Positions 25,199-34,332 of a stretch of 64,000 bases of DNA are shown here, in pieces. Origin of the DNA: Serpens sp964410065 (GTDB taxonomy: Bacteria > Pseudomonadota > Gammaproteobacteria > Pseudomonadales > Pseudomonadaceae); contig CAYPFO010000003.1 of NCBI GenBank assembly GCA_964410065.1, forward strand, positions 45,901 to 109,900, read 5' to 3'. Made by a program: the position numbers and the translations under genes. Position 1 is the stretch's first letter, and each line of letters begins with the position of its first letter. The notes below the pieces were generated by a model, which was given only the letters and a program-made list of their open reading frames with translations, searched no databases and had not been told where the DNA came from.

Positions 25199-26497
25199 AT
25201 GAACGAGATTTTTCAGGCCAACGTGGCCGTGATCCAGGCGCGTTGGCCGCGGTTGATGGCGCAGTTGCTCAATGAGGATTTGACCGAGTTACAGGCGGGC
25301 AGCGATCTGGTAGAGGGCTTGGACGGAACGTTGCGAATCCACGGCGTCCAATTGACCAGTCGCCATGGCAGGGTGCGGGAAGCACAGGTGCAGGCCGCCG
25401 AACTGCCTGTTGCGAGCCCTGTCATCACCGTGTACGGCTGTGGCCTGGGTGACCTGCAGCAGGTGCTGTTGCAACGCAAGGCATTGCGGCAGTTGCGGGT
25501 GAGAATCCTCAATCTGGGTGTGTTTGCGCTGGTCCTCCATCTGCTGGATCAAACAGCCTGGCTTGCCGACCCCCGGGTGGATCTGCAGCGGGCGGGTGAT
25601 GAACACACGTTTTCCCGCCCGTTCTTTGCCTTGCCGGCCGAATTAACGCTGGCGGACGATTTTAACGCGCGGATCCGTGATTTGCTGGTCAGGGAAATCC
25701 AGCGGGAGTACGTCAATCAGGCGTTCGATCCGAACGACGCTTTCTGGCGCGAGCGGGTGCAAAGCAATCTGGACCTATTGCGTGAAGACGCCGATGTGGC
25801 GCACTTGTTTGGCCGCTACGCAGGCCAGGAGGCGTTTGTGTTCGCCACCGGGCCCACTCTTGAGCGGCATTTTGCCAAGCTGCGGCAGGTGTACGCCCAA
25901 GCGCGGCGGCCGTTGTTCATTGCCGTGGATACCGCCTTGGTGCCGTTGCTCAGCCAGGGGATTCGGCCCGATCTGGTTGTCAGCATTGATGCACATATCA
26001 GCGGCAAGCATTTGCCCGTGGACGACTCCGCAGGCATGACGCTGGTGTACGTTCCTTTTCTGGCCAACGAGCTGTTGCGTGCCTGGCAGGGCAAGCGCTA
26101 TGCCGCCTACTCGGCGAGCCCGTTATTGGCCGCTGCGCGTCAATCGGTAGACAAGGCGGTGTTGTACTCGGCCGGGAGCGTTATTCACCCTGCAATAGAT
26201 CTGGCTGTGCGTCTGGGCGTGGCCAAAGTGACGCTGTTCGGTGCGGATTTTTCCTATCCGGGAGACAAAACCCATACCGGTTGGGAGGATGGGGCGTTGG
26301 GGCAGGGGTATGCCATGGCCCGGCATTGGGTTCTCAACGGCCGAGGTGAGCGCGTCAGAACCCAACTGAATTTTCGATCCTACCTGTACGGGGTCACCGA
26401 TTATATTGCGGCAAATCCGCAGGTAGCGTTTTTCAATGCGAGCCAGGAGGGAGCCATGATCCACGGCGCTCATTTTCACCCGGAGTTCGTGGCATGA
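25199..26497 (+). CDS. maf: Maf-family (DUF115) flagellin glycosyltransferase
   Basis: The 432-aa protein has the MptE-like/MAF_flag10 core: FVFATGPTLERHF (about 214-225), PLFIAVDTALVPLLSQGIRPD (239-258), GSVIHPAIDLA (326-336) and GADFSYPGDKTHTGW (348-362). Maf proteins transfer nonulosonic acids from CMP donors to Ser/Thr of flagellin in the cytoplasm. It is shorter than the 600-plus-residue Maf proteins of Campylobacter or Aeromonas. With pseB-I in the window, the expected donor is CMP-Pse. ATG 25199 follows TGGAG; a GTG lies one codon earlier. Confidence 0.87.
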   Translation: MNEIFQANVAVIQARWPRLMAQLLNEDLTELQAGSDLVEGLDGTLRIHGVQLTSRHGRVREAQVQAAELPVASPVITVYGCGLGDLQQVLLQRKALRQLRVRILNLGVFALVLHLLDQTAWLADPRVDLQRAGDEHTFSRPFFALPAELTLADDFNARIRDLLVREIQREYVNQAFDPNDAFWRERVQSNLDLLREDADVAHLFGRYAGQEAFVFATGPTLERHFAKLRQVYAQARRPLFIAVDTALVPLLSQGIRPDLVVSIDAHISGKHLPVDDSAGMTLVYVPFLANELLRAWQGKRYAAYSASPLLAAARQSVDKAVLYSAGSVIHPAIDLAVRLGVAKVTLFGADFSYPGDKTHTGWEDGALGQGYAMARHWVLNGRGERVRTQLNFRSYLYGVTDYIAANPQVAFFNASQEGAMIHGAHFHPEFVA

Positions 26498-26760
26498 GCA
26501 GTGCCGTCGCAGAGCTGAAGGAGGAAGCCGGCCGTATCGCCTGTTTGTTTCGCATTGGGCAGGAGGTTGTGGCTCAGCAGGATGCAGTGGTTTTGGCGGA
26601 GCGGTTGATGGGGTTTGCCAGTGTCGAGCGGGTCGCTCAAATGCCTGCCTGGGTTGAGTGGATTGGTTGGGTGATGTCATGCCAGCAATCTCAGGATTGG
26701 TTGGGGTTGGCCGATTACCTGGACTATGAACTGGTTGATCTGTTGGAGCGTAGCCGTTAG
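26494..26760 (+). CDS. Uncharacterised 88-aa protein coupled to maf
   Basis: I do not recognise it. It starts with an ATGA overlap on the maf stop, so translation is coupled. The protein is helical and acidic, with several Trp residues (PAWVEWIGWVM) and no signal peptide. A short perfect hairpin (GCACAGC-GCT-GCTGTGC, 26761-26777) follows its stop. Coupling to maf suggests a chaperone or accessory role in flagellin glycosylation. Confidence 0.75.
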   Translation: MSSAVAELKEEAGRIACLFRIGQEVVAQQDAVVLAERLMGFASVERVAQMPAWVEWIGWVMSCQQSQDWLGLADYLDYELVDLLERSR

Positions 26761-26784
26761 GCACAGCGCTGCTGTGCGGCGGGT

Positions 26785-26811
26785 TAAAGCTTCCCATGGC
26801 CCGGTCGATAC
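26785..26811 (+). promoter_or_regulatory. Candidate sigma-28 promoter of fliS
   Basis: TAAA at 26785-26788 and GTCGATAC at 26804-26811 are separated by 15 bases, close to the FliA consensus. fliS starts 38 bases downstream, so fliS can be expressed apart from maf. Confidence 0.6.
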
Positions 26812-26849
26812 AAAAGGCAGGTTAATACGTTATTCAGGGGTAGAGGCGC

Positions 26850-27227
26850 ATGTATTCCCGTTCCGCTCTCAAGCAGTATCAGCAGGTCAATACCCATGCG
26901 CAGGTGTCCGAGGCAAGCCCTCATCGGCTGATCCAGATGCTGCTGGCGGGTGCGCTGGACCGCATCGCCCAGGCGCAGGGCGCCATGGCACGTGACCAGG
27001 TTGAACTCAAAGGCATGCTGATCGGCAAGGCCATCGACATTGTCGGTGGGCTTCGTGAAGGCCTGAACCTTGAAGCCGGCGGCGATCTGGCGGCCAATTA
27101 CGATCGTCTGTATGACTACATGAGCCGTCGGCTGATCGAAGCCAACCGCACAAACGATGCAAGGATTCTCGACGAAGTCGCCGGCTTGCTGCGGGAAATC
27201 AAGGCGGGTTGGGACGGGATCGCCTGA
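26850..27227 (+). CDS. fliS: Flagellin export chaperone FliS
   Basis: The 125-aa four-helix protein keeps flagellin unpolymerised in the cytoplasm. The conserved start (MYSRSALKQYQQVN), SPHRLIQMLLAGALDRIAQA and YDRLYDYMSRRLIEAN are classic FliS. The usual order fliD-fliS-fliT is broken here: fliT, maf and an 88-aa gene come first. A sigma-28-like promoter precedes it. Confidence 0.96.
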   Translation: MYSRSALKQYQQVNTHAQVSEASPHRLIQMLLAGALDRIAQAQGAMARDQVELKGMLIGKAIDIVGGLREGLNLEAGGDLAANYDRLYDYMSRRLIEANRTNDARILDEVAGLLREIKAGWDGIA

Positions 27228-27536
27228 CTGCCCCACATCGCTACCCGTCCTGTTTTTGAATCGCAGCCGAGATATGTTTCTTCCCGGCCTGGTGGCTGCA
27301 TTGTTGTGAGAAAGTAAGATGTGTCCCTTTTCTCATAAGATTTGCGAATCACTTCACAGTTTGGATTAGTTGTTCTTTTGACGAAATTGATTTGTGACAG
27401 CATAACTGGACTTTAGTTGCGACATTCTTGTCATTAATTTGACTGGTGCCGGCCTTTTGACTTTAAATGGCCGTCATCTGCCAGCGATTATTCAAATCGC
27501 ATAAGCACTAAAAAGACCAGGCCAGAAGTCAATTCC
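27228..27536 (+). other. Intergenic region upstream of fleQ
   Basis: About 309 bases, clearly more AT-rich than the surroundings, presumably hold the fleQ promoter. I see no GG-N10-GC sigma-54 element. A weak inverted repeat (TGAGAAA at 27307 with TTTCTCA) and a TTGTGACAGCAT half-site are present but do not support a named operator. Confidence 0.5.
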
Positions 27537-29006
27537 ATGTGGCGTGAAACCAAGATTTTACTAATCGATGACAATGCTGAGCGCCGGCGTGACTTGGCGG
27601 TCATCCTGAATTTTCTCGGGGAGTCTCATCTCGTCTGCACGTCGAGCGACTGGAGTGCGCAAGTCGCGGAGTTGAAATCCAGTCGCGATGTGCAGTGCGT
27701 CCTGCTGGGCGAGGGGAACGGTCGCGGCGGCGATGTTGAGCTGGTCAGGCAGTTGGTTGCCTGGGACGAGTTCATCCCGTTGCTGGTGCTTGGCGAGCCC
27801 GCTGAGGTGGCGGCGTGGCCGGAGGATCAGCGCCGTCGGGTGTTGATCACGCTGGACAGTCCCCCCAGCTACAATAAATTGCTCGACTCCCTGCACCGCG
27901 CCCAGGTCTATCGCGAAATGTACGACGAGGCACGCGAGCGGGGTCGGCTGCGAGAGCCCAATCTGTTTCGCAGCTTGGTCGGCACCAGTCGCGCTATCCA
28001 GCACGTGCGGCAGATGATGCAGCAGGTGGCCGATACCGAAGCCAGCGTGCTGATCCTGGGTGAGTCAGGTACTGGCAAGGAGGTGGTGGCGCGCAATCTG
28101 CACTATCACTCCAAGCGTCGTGGTGCGCCCTTCGTGCCGGTGAATTGCGGAGCGATTCCTGCTGAGCTGCTGGAAAGCGAGCTGTTCGGCCATGAGAAGG
28201 GTGCGTTCACAGGTGCCATTTCCAATCGTGTTGGGCGGTTTGAGCTGGCCGCTGGCGGTACGTTGTTTCTCGATGAAATCGGCGACATGCCACTGGCCAT
28301 GCAGGTCAAGCTGCTGCGCGTGCTGCAAGAGCGAACCTTCGAGCGGGTTGGCAGCAACAAGACGTTGCAGGCCGATGTGCGCATCATCGCCGCCACACAC
28401 AAGAACCTGGAAAAGATGATCGAGGAAGGTAGCTTTCGAGAAGATCTGTTCTATCGCTTGAACGTCTTTCCCATCGAGATGGCTCCGCTGCGCGAGCGTG
28501 TCGAAGATATTCCGGTGCTGATCAATGAGTTGATCCTGCGCATGGAACACGAGAAGCGCGGCTCGATCCGCTTCAACGGGGCGGCGATCATGTCGCTCTG
28601 TCAGCATGAGTGGTCGGGCAACGTGCGCGAACTCGCCAATCTGGTGGAGCGCATGGCGATCATGCATCCCTATGGGGTGATCGGCGTCTCCGAGTTGCCG
28701 AAGAAGTTTCGCTATGTGGAGGATGAGGACCAGGGCCTGGTCGACTCCCTGCGTGAAGAGCTTGAGGTGCGGGCCAATATCGGCGCCAGCCTGCCCAGCT
28801 TTGAAATGGCGGGAGCGTTGCCCTCGGAGGGCTTGGACCTTAAGGAATACCTGGGCAACCTGGAGCAGGGTCTGATCCAGAAAGCGTTGGACGAGGCGGG
28901 CGGTGTCGTAGCGCGCGCTGCCGAGCGCCTGTGCATCCGGCGCACCACCCTGGTGGAAAAGATGCGTAAGTACGGCATGAATCGCCGGGAAGAAGAAAGC
29001 CTTTAA
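27537..29006 (+). CDS. fleQ: Flagellar master regulator FleQ
   Basis: This 489-aa sigma-54 enhancer-binding protein activates the early flagellar operons and, with c-di-GMP, switches biofilm genes in Pseudomonas. The N-terminal FleQ receiver-like domain begins MWRETKILLIDDNAERRRDL. The AAA+ domain has Walker A GESGTGKE (175-182) and an intact GAFTGA loop (222-227). A Fis-type helix-turn-helix ends the protein (ARAAERLCIRRTTLVEKMRK). It is monocistronic. Confidence 0.96.
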   Translation: MWRETKILLIDDNAERRRDLAVILNFLGESHLVCTSSDWSAQVAELKSSRDVQCVLLGEGNGRGGDVELVRQLVAWDEFIPLLVLGEPAEVAAWPEDQRRRVLITLDSPPSYNKLLDSLHRAQVYREMYDEARERGRLREPNLFRSLVGTSRAIQHVRQMMQQVADTEASVLILGESGTGKEVVARNLHYHSKRRGAPFVPVNCGAIPAELLESELFGHEKGAFTGAISNRVGRFELAAGGTLFLDEIGDMPLAMQVKLLRVLQERTFERVGSNKTLQADVRIIAATHKNLEKMIEEGSFREDLFYRLNVFPIEMAPLRERVEDIPVLINELILRMEHEKRGSIRFNGAAIMSLCQHEWSGNVRELANLVERMAIMHPYGVIGVSELPKKFRYVEDEDQGLVDSLREELEVRANIGASLPSFEMAGALPSEGLDLKEYLGNLEQGLIQKALDEAGGVVARAAERLCIRRTTLVEKMRKYGMNRREEESL

Positions 29007-29267
29007 TCTGCGGCTGGCTCGGTCTTGTATTGGAGCGGCGCCCTCTCTGCGAAGCTCGACTCCGCCGCCGGCATAAAGCCGGCCCGGCCCACGGGGTTGG
29101 CGCCAGCCGCCCCGGGTGTCTGGCGGTTGCACTTACCCTGCGAGCCAGCAACATTAACGCAGCCCCCAGACGTCTTAATGCTTCCTGAAGCCAGCGTGTG
29201 TCAGGCATGCCAATGCCATTAGTTTGGCGAGTCTTTGTAAGTCATTGAAATAGCATAAGTTTTTTTC
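29007..29267 (+). other. Intergenic region between fleQ and fleS
   Basis: No gene is visible. The stretch has a GCCGGC-ATAAA-GCCGGC hairpin near 29071 without a following T run, so I do not call it a terminator. The sigma-54 element of fleS closes the region. Confidence 0.5.
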
Positions 29268-29283
29268 AGGCATGGGGATTGCT
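29268..29283 (+). promoter_or_regulatory. Sigma-54 promoter of fleSR
   Basis: AGGCATggggaTTGCT has GG at 29269-29270 and GC at 29281-29282, ten bases apart, 51 bases before fleS. In P. aeruginosa fleSR is likewise RpoN- and FleQ-dependent. Confidence 0.82.
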
Positions 29284-29333
29284 TCGAAGCGCTTCGACTG
29301 TCTTTTTTATGGCAGTGTCAGTCAGGACGCCGC

Positions 29334-30476
29334 ATGAACCCAGCCCTTCAGTTATCTCCTCTCGATCTGCCTGCGATACCTCCGGCACCCGCTCAGTCCG
29401 ACCTTGAAGCGCGGGTGGACGAATTGCAGGGGCAGCTGGAAGTGGTCAGTGCCCAGCGGATGCAGGAGCTGGCCGAGCAGGAGCGCTTGGCCTATCGCCT
29501 GCAGAACCTGCTGGATCTGTTGCCCGGTGGCGTGGTGGTGATCGATGGCCAGGGGCGGATTCGCGAGGCCAACCCACAGGCGCGTGCGCTGCTGGGTGAA
29601 CCGCTGGAAGGGGAGTTGTGGCGCGAGGTGATCGTGCGCTGCTTTGCGCCGCGCAAGGATGACGGTCACGAGATTTCCCTGCGCAATGGTCGTCGCGTAT
29701 CGATTGCCACCCGTTCGCTGGATGCCGAGCCAGGGCAGCTGGTGATGCTGCAAGACCTGACTGAAACCCGCCGCCTGCAAGATCAATTGGCCCGCCACGA
29801 GCGGTTGTCCGCGCTGGGCCATATGGTGGCTTCGCTGGCTCATCAGATTCGCACGCCGCTGTCGGCGGCCCTGTTGTATGCCGGGCACTTGAGCGAGCGC
29901 CCGTTGCCGGCTGAACAGCAGCAGCGCTTTGCCGGGCGGATCAAGGAACGTCTTTATGAACTGGAGCATCAGGTCCGCGACATGCTGGTATTCGCCAAGG
30001 GCGAATTGCCGCTGCCGGACCGGCTGGCGCCCAGTGAACTGTTCGATGCGCTGCGCAAGGCCGCCGAGCCCCATGTGAGTGGCCTGCAGGTGCGTTGGCA
30101 GGGCGATGCGCGTGGCGGCGAGCTGCTGTGCAATCGCGACACGCTGGTCGGCGCCATGCTCAATTTGATCACCAACGCCGTGCAGGCTGCCGGTCCACAG
30201 GTGCGCTTGAAAGTGCACCTGCTGCGCCGTGGCGACGTGCTGCGCTTGTGTGTCAGTGATAACGGTCCCGGGATCGAGCCGGCCTTGCTGGCGCGCCTGG
30301 GTGAACCTTTCTTGACCACCAAGACCACCGGCACCGGCCTCGGCCTGGCGGTGGTCAAGGCGGTGGCCCGAGCGCACCGTGGCGAGTTGTTATTGCGTTC
30401 GCGGGTCGCCCGAGGCACCTGCGCGATCATCGAACTGCCGTTGATCTTGGTCTCGCGTGATGGAATTCAGGAGTAA
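29334..30476 (+). CDS. fleS: Flagellar two-component sensor kinase FleS
   Basis: The 380-aa soluble histidine kinase has an N-terminal coiled coil (about 24-55), a PAS domain (about 58-145), a HisKA domain with phospho-acceptor His170 in SLAHQIRTPLSAA and an ATPase domain (NLITNAVQAA, DNGPGIEP, GTGLGLAVV). There is no membrane segment. It phosphorylates FleR to turn on the next tier of flagellar genes. fleR follows after four bases. Confidence 0.95.
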   Translation: MNPALQLSPLDLPAIPPAPAQSDLEARVDELQGQLEVVSAQRMQELAEQERLAYRLQNLLDLLPGGVVVIDGQGRIREANPQARALLGEPLEGELWREVIVRCFAPRKDDGHEISLRNGRRVSIATRSLDAEPGQLVMLQDLTETRRLQDQLARHERLSALGHMVASLAHQIRTPLSAALLYAGHLSERPLPAEQQQRFAGRIKERLYELEHQVRDMLVFAKGELPLPDRLAPSELFDALRKAAEPHVSGLQVRWQGDARGGELLCNRDTLVGAMLNLITNAVQAAGPQVRLKVHLLRRGDVLRLCVSDNGPGIEPALLARLGEPFLTTKTTGTGLGLAVVKAVARAHRGELLLRSRVARGTCAIIELPLILVSRDGIQE

Positions 30477-30480
30477 TTGC

Positions 30481-31875
30481 ATGTCTGCCAAGGTTCTGCT
30501 GGTAGAAGACGACCGCGCGCTGCGCGATGCCCTGGCCGATACCCTGGAATTGGGCGGTTACGCCTTCCGGGCGGTGGAGTCGGCTGAGGCCGCCCTGCAG
30601 GCGTTGACCGAGGAAAGCTTCGGTCTGGTGATCAGCGATGTGAACATGCCGGGAATGGACGGCCATCAGTTGCTTGGCATGATTCGCAGCCGCTACCCGC
30701 ACGTGCCGGTGCTGCTCATGACCGCCTATGGTGCGGTCGAGCGGGCGGTGGACGCGATGCGCCAGGGCGCGGCGGATTATCTGCTCAAACCGTTCGAGCC
30801 CAAGACCCTGCTGGATCTGGTGGCGCGCCATGCATTGGGGCGCGTGGAATCAGGCGAGTCCGAGGGGCCGGTTGCCGAGGAGCCGGCCAGCCGGCAATTA
30901 CTGGAATTGGCCGCGCGTGTGGCCCGCAGCGATTCCACGGTATTGATCTCCGGCGAGTCCGGCACCGGCAAGGAAGTGTTGGCCCGTTTCATACATGAGC
31001 ACTCGCCACGCGCCGACAAGGCATTCATTGCCATCAACTGTGCGGCGATTCCCGACAACATGCTCGAAGCCACGCTGTTCGGCCATGAAAAGGGCGCGTT
31101 CACCGGTGCGATTGCCGCGCAGCCGGGCAAGTTCGAGCTGGCTCAGGGTGGCACCATTCTGCTCGACGAAATTTCCGAAATGCCACTTGGCTTGCAAGCC
31201 AAGCTGTTGCGCGTCTTGCAGGAGCGCGAAGTGGAGCGGGTTGGCGCTCGCAAGCCGATGAGCCTGGATATCCGCGTGCTGGCCACCACCAACCGCGACC
31301 TGCAGGGCGATGTCGCTGCCGGGCGCTTTCGTGAAGACCTGTATTACCGGTTGTCGGTGTTCCCGCTGGCCTGGCGTCCGCTGCGCGAACGGCGGGGCGA
31401 CATTCTGCCGCTGGCCGAGCGTCTGCTGGTCAAGTACATCCGCAAGATGAGCATGCCTGCGGTGCGCCTATCGCCAGAAGCCAGTCAGTGTCTGCGCGAG
31501 CATGCCTGGCCGGGTAACGTGCGCGAGCTGGACAACGCCATCCAGCGCGCGCTGATCTTGCAGCAGAGCGGTACTATCCAGCCGCAGGACCTGTGCCTGG
31601 ATATGCCGATCGGCATGGCGCCGGTCTCGGCGCCTTTGCAGAGCAATGCACCGAGAGGTCTGGGTGAGGAGCCAGTGGGTGAGGCGGGTGGCGCGCTCGG
31701 CGAGGACCTGCGTCGTCGGGAGTTCGAGATGATTCTGGAAACTCTGCGTGCCGAGCGCGGCCGCCGCAAGGAAGCCGCTGAGCGTCTGGGCATCAGCCCG
31801 CGCACTCTGCGTTACAAGCTGGCGCAGATGCGCGATGCGGGGTTGGATGTGGAAGCGCATCTGTATGCGGGGTGA
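30481..31875 (+). CDS. fleR: Flagellar sigma-54-dependent response regulator FleR
   Basis: The 464-aa NtrC-type regulator has a receiver domain with phospho-acceptor Asp53 (VISDVNMPGMDG) and Lys103. Its AAA+ domain has Walker A GESGTGKE (158-165) and GAFTGA (205-210), and a C-terminal Fis-type helix-turn-helix (EAAERLGISPRTLRYKLAQM). I start at ATG 30481, which follows AGGAG; the upstream extension overlaps the fleS end. FleS is its cognate kinase. Confidence 0.95.
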   Translation: MSAKVLLVEDDRALRDALADTLELGGYAFRAVESAEAALQALTEESFGLVISDVNMPGMDGHQLLGMIRSRYPHVPVLLMTAYGAVERAVDAMRQGAADYLLKPFEPKTLLDLVARHALGRVESGESEGPVAEEPASRQLLELAARVARSDSTVLISGESGTGKEVLARFIHEHSPRADKAFIAINCAAIPDNMLEATLFGHEKGAFTGAIAAQPGKFELAQGGTILLDEISEMPLGLQAKLLRVLQEREVERVGARKPMSLDIRVLATTNRDLQGDVAAGRFREDLYYRLSVFPLAWRPLRERRGDILPLAERLLVKYIRKMSMPAVRLSPEASQCLREHAWPGNVRELDNAIQRALILQQSGTIQPQDLCLDMPIGMAPVSAPLQSNAPRGLGEEPVGEAGGALGEDLRRREFEMILETLRAERGRRKEAAERLGISPRTLRYKLAQMRDAGLDVEAHLYAG

Positions 31876-31911
31876 GGCTTTCCGGCATGACCGCAGTGTC
31901 TACCGGAAGCT

Positions 31912-31982
31912 TCGCGGCGGGGTCGCCGCCTCCCACAGAGGGTCGAGCCAGTTACTCACACTGCTTGCGAAAAGCCAGACCT
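31912..31982 (+). repeat. Dispersed repeat C, copy 2
   Basis: TCGCGGCGGGGTCGCCGCC, TCCCACAGA and CGAGCCAGTT match the copies at 300-368 and 35355-35418. It lies in the 337-base gap between fleR and fliE, which otherwise holds only the fliE promoter. Confidence 0.6.
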
Positions 31983-32137
31983 AAGGCGGCATGATTCTTC
32001 CGCTGAGCGGCACTTTGCCATTAGGAGGAATTTGCTTGCCGCTGATAGACTGCGCGGCGCGCTGGGCCTCAGGGCCGCGGCGCGGTTGTGCCGTGTAGTT
32101 GCTCGCTATGGCTCAAGCTTCCAAACGGTCATGGCGC

Positions 32138-32153
32138 TGGCATCGTTGTTGCT
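32138..32153 (+). promoter_or_regulatory. Sigma-54 promoter of fliEFGHIJ
   Basis: TGGCATcgttgTTGCT has GG at 32139-32140 and GC at 32151-32152, ten bases apart. It lies 61 bases before the fliE start. Confidence 0.87.
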
Positions 32154-32212
32154 AGCACCTGACTCCATTGTGAATGTCGTCAAATATCGGGTCAGCAAAA
32201 GGGGTAGCGATA

Positions 32213-32545
32213 ATGAGTCAGGGTGTTCAATTCAATCGCCTGATGCTGGAAATGCGGTCCATGCAGGCGGACGCCATGGCGCGAAGCCGGCAGGCCGAGC
32301 AGGTCGTCGCCACCCGTGAGGTGCCCAGTTTTGCCGATATGCTGGGTCAGGCGGTGAACAAGGTCAGCGAGACCCAGAACACGGCCAGCCAGTTGGCCAA
32401 TGCGTTCGAGATGGGCCAGGGCGGTGTCGATCTCACCGACGTGATGGTCGCCTCGCAGAAGTCTTCCGTTTCCTTCCAAGCCATGACTCAGGTTCGCAAC
32501 AAGCTTGTGCAGGCGTATCAAGACATCATGCAGATGCCGGTTTAA
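32213..32545 (+). CDS. fliE: Flagellar hook-basal body complex protein FliE
   Basis: The 110-aa protein joins the MS ring to the rod and is the first export substrate. The C-terminal part (VDLTDVMVASQKSSVSFQAM, then RNKLVQAYQDIMQMPV) is the FliE signature. ATG 32213 follows AAGGGGTAGCGATA; an open frame 13 codons longer lacks a ribosome site. fliF follows after 14 bases. Confidence 0.96.
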   Translation: MSQGVQFNRLMLEMRSMQADAMARSRQAEQVVATREVPSFADMLGQAVNKVSETQNTASQLANAFEMGQGGVDLTDVMVASQKSSVSFQAMTQVRNKLVQAYQDIMQMPV

Positions 32546-32559
32546 GGGCGGAGTGATTA

Positions 32560-34329
32560 ATGTCTGACGCTGCTCTTCCCGCCAAGACCGAGGATGCCAA
32601 GAAACCGCCGCTGTTCGGTCTGGCTTCCCTGGAAAATCTGGCCGATATGTCAATGTTGCGCCAAATCGGCCTGTTGGTCGGACTGGCCGCCAGCGTGGCC
32701 ATCGGCTTTGCCGTGGTGCTCTGGTCGCAACAGCCCGATTACCGCCCGCTGTATGGCAGCCTCAATGGTATGGATGCCAGCCAAGTGGTCGAAATCCTCA
32801 GCAGTGCCAATATCGACTACACCGTCGAGCCCAACTCCGGCGCCTTGCTGGTCAAGTCCGAGGACATGTCTCGTGCTCGGCTGAAATTAGCCGCCGCCGG
32901 TGTGGCACCGCGCGACAACAGCGTCGGTTTTGAAATCCTCGATCGCGACCAAGGGCTGGGCACCAGCCAGTTCATGGAAGCGGCGCGTTATCGCCGTGGC
33001 CTGGAAGGCGAGCTGGCGCGGACCATCTCGAGTCTGAACAACGTCAAGTCGGCCCGCGTGCACCTGGCGATCCCGAAAAGCTCGGTGTTCGTGCGCGACG
33101 AGCGCAAACCCAGCGCTTCGGTGTTGCTGGAGTTGTACAGCGGCCGTTCGCTGGAGCCCGGTCAGGTGCTGGCGATCATTAACCTGGTTGCCACCAGCGT
33201 GCCGGAATTGAACAAGTCGCAGGTCACGGTCGTCGATCAAAAGGGCAATCTGCTCTCCGATCAGCAGGAGCTGACCGAGCTGACCGTGGCCGGGCGTCAG
33301 TTCGAATACTCGCGCCGCGTGGAAAGCCTGCTTACCCAGCGGGTGCACAATATTCTGCGGCCAGTGCTGGGCGCTGACCGTTACAAGGCGGAAGTCTCCG
33401 CTGACGTGGACTTCAACGCCGTCGAATCCACCACCGAAACCTTCAATCCCGACCAGCCGGCCCTGCGCAGCGAGCAGTCGGTCAGCGAGCAGCGGCAAAG
33501 CAGCCAGCCGCCGCAAGGCGTGCCGGGAGCCTTGAGCAACCAGCCGCCGGCTCCGGGCGCAGCGCCCGAAGCCTTGGGTTTCGGTGCGGCCGGTGCCAAT
33601 GGCCCGGTGGCCGCGGGACAACCGCTGCTGGATGCCAATGGCCAGCAGATCATCGATCCAGCCACCGGCGCGCCGATGCTGGCGCCGTTCCCAGCCGACA
33701 AGCGTGAGCAGGCGACCCGCAACTACGAGCTGGACCGCTCGATCAGCTACACCAAGCAACAGCAGGGCCGCGTGCAGCGCCTGTCGATTGCCGTGGTGGT
33801 GGACGATCAGGTGGTGGTCAATCCGCAAACCGGCGAAACCACCTATGCGCCGTGGACCGCTGCCGACCTGGCGCGCTTTACCCGCCTGGTGCAAGACGCA
33901 GTGGGCTTCGATGCCAGCCGGGGCGACAGCGTCAGCGTGATCAACTCGCCGTTCTTCGCCGACCGTGGCGATCAGATCGAAGCGATTCCGTTCTACGCAC
34001 AACCCTGGTTCTGGGAAATTGCCAAGCAGGTCCTCGGTGCGCTGTTCATTCTCGCCCTGGTCTTCGGTGTGTTGCGGCCGCTGCTCAACAACCTCACCGG
34101 CGCCAACAAGAGCAAGGATCTGGTGCCGGTCGATAACGGCAGTCTGGGCAGCTTGAGCGATGAGCTGGCCGACGATGAACTCAGCCTCAGCGGCTCGGCG
34201 CAGCAGATCATGCTGGCCAATCCGTCAGAAGGTTACGAAGCACAACTCAATGCAATCAAGACACTGGTCGCTGAGAACCCGGGCCGTGTCGCCGAGGTTG
34301 TCAAAGAGTGGATCAACGGGGACGAGTAA
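32560..34329 (+). CDS. fliF: Flagellar MS-ring protein FliF
   Basis: The 589-aa protein builds the MS ring in the inner membrane. It has two membrane segments, near residues 33-53 and 485-510. Between them lie the YscJ-type ring-building domains and a Pro/Gln/Ala-rich linker (about 305-370). The C-terminal cytoplasmic tail binds FliG. The length is normal for Pseudomonas. It is coupled to fliG (three-base gap). Confidence 0.97.
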   Translation: MSDAALPAKTEDAKKPPLFGLASLENLADMSMLRQIGLLVGLAASVAIGFAVVLWSQQPDYRPLYGSLNGMDASQVVEILSSANIDYTVEPNSGALLVKSEDMSRARLKLAAAGVAPRDNSVGFEILDRDQGLGTSQFMEAARYRRGLEGELARTISSLNNVKSARVHLAIPKSSVFVRDERKPSASVLLELYSGRSLEPGQVLAIINLVATSVPELNKSQVTVVDQKGNLLSDQQELTELTVAGRQFEYSRRVESLLTQRVHNILRPVLGADRYKAEVSADVDFNAVESTTETFNPDQPALRSEQSVSEQRQSSQPPQGVPGALSNQPPAPGAAPEALGFGAAGANGPVAAGQPLLDANGQQIIDPATGAPMLAPFPADKREQATRNYELDRSISYTKQQQGRVQRLSIAVVVDDQVVVNPQTGETTYAPWTAADLARFTRLVQDAVGFDASRGDSVSVINSPFFADRGDQIEAIPFYAQPWFWEIAKQVLGALFILALVFGVLRPLLNNLTGANKSKDLVPVDNGSLGSLSDELADDELSLSGSAQQIMLANPSEGYEAQLNAIKTLVAENPGRVAEVVKEWINGDE

Positions 34330-34332
34330 CCA

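Noticed and set aside
24936..25199. 87-aa open frame between fliT and maf
   Set aside because: It reads through a terminator and a B-element derivative, so coding function is unlikely.
27300..27335. Possible terminator or operator (TGAGAAA ... TTTCTCA) after fliS
   Set aside because: The stem is short and AT-rich with a long loop and no T run. I could not match it to a known operator such as a Vfr site.
29060..29090. GCCGGC hairpin after fleQ as a terminator
   Set aside because: The stem is good but no T run follows it.
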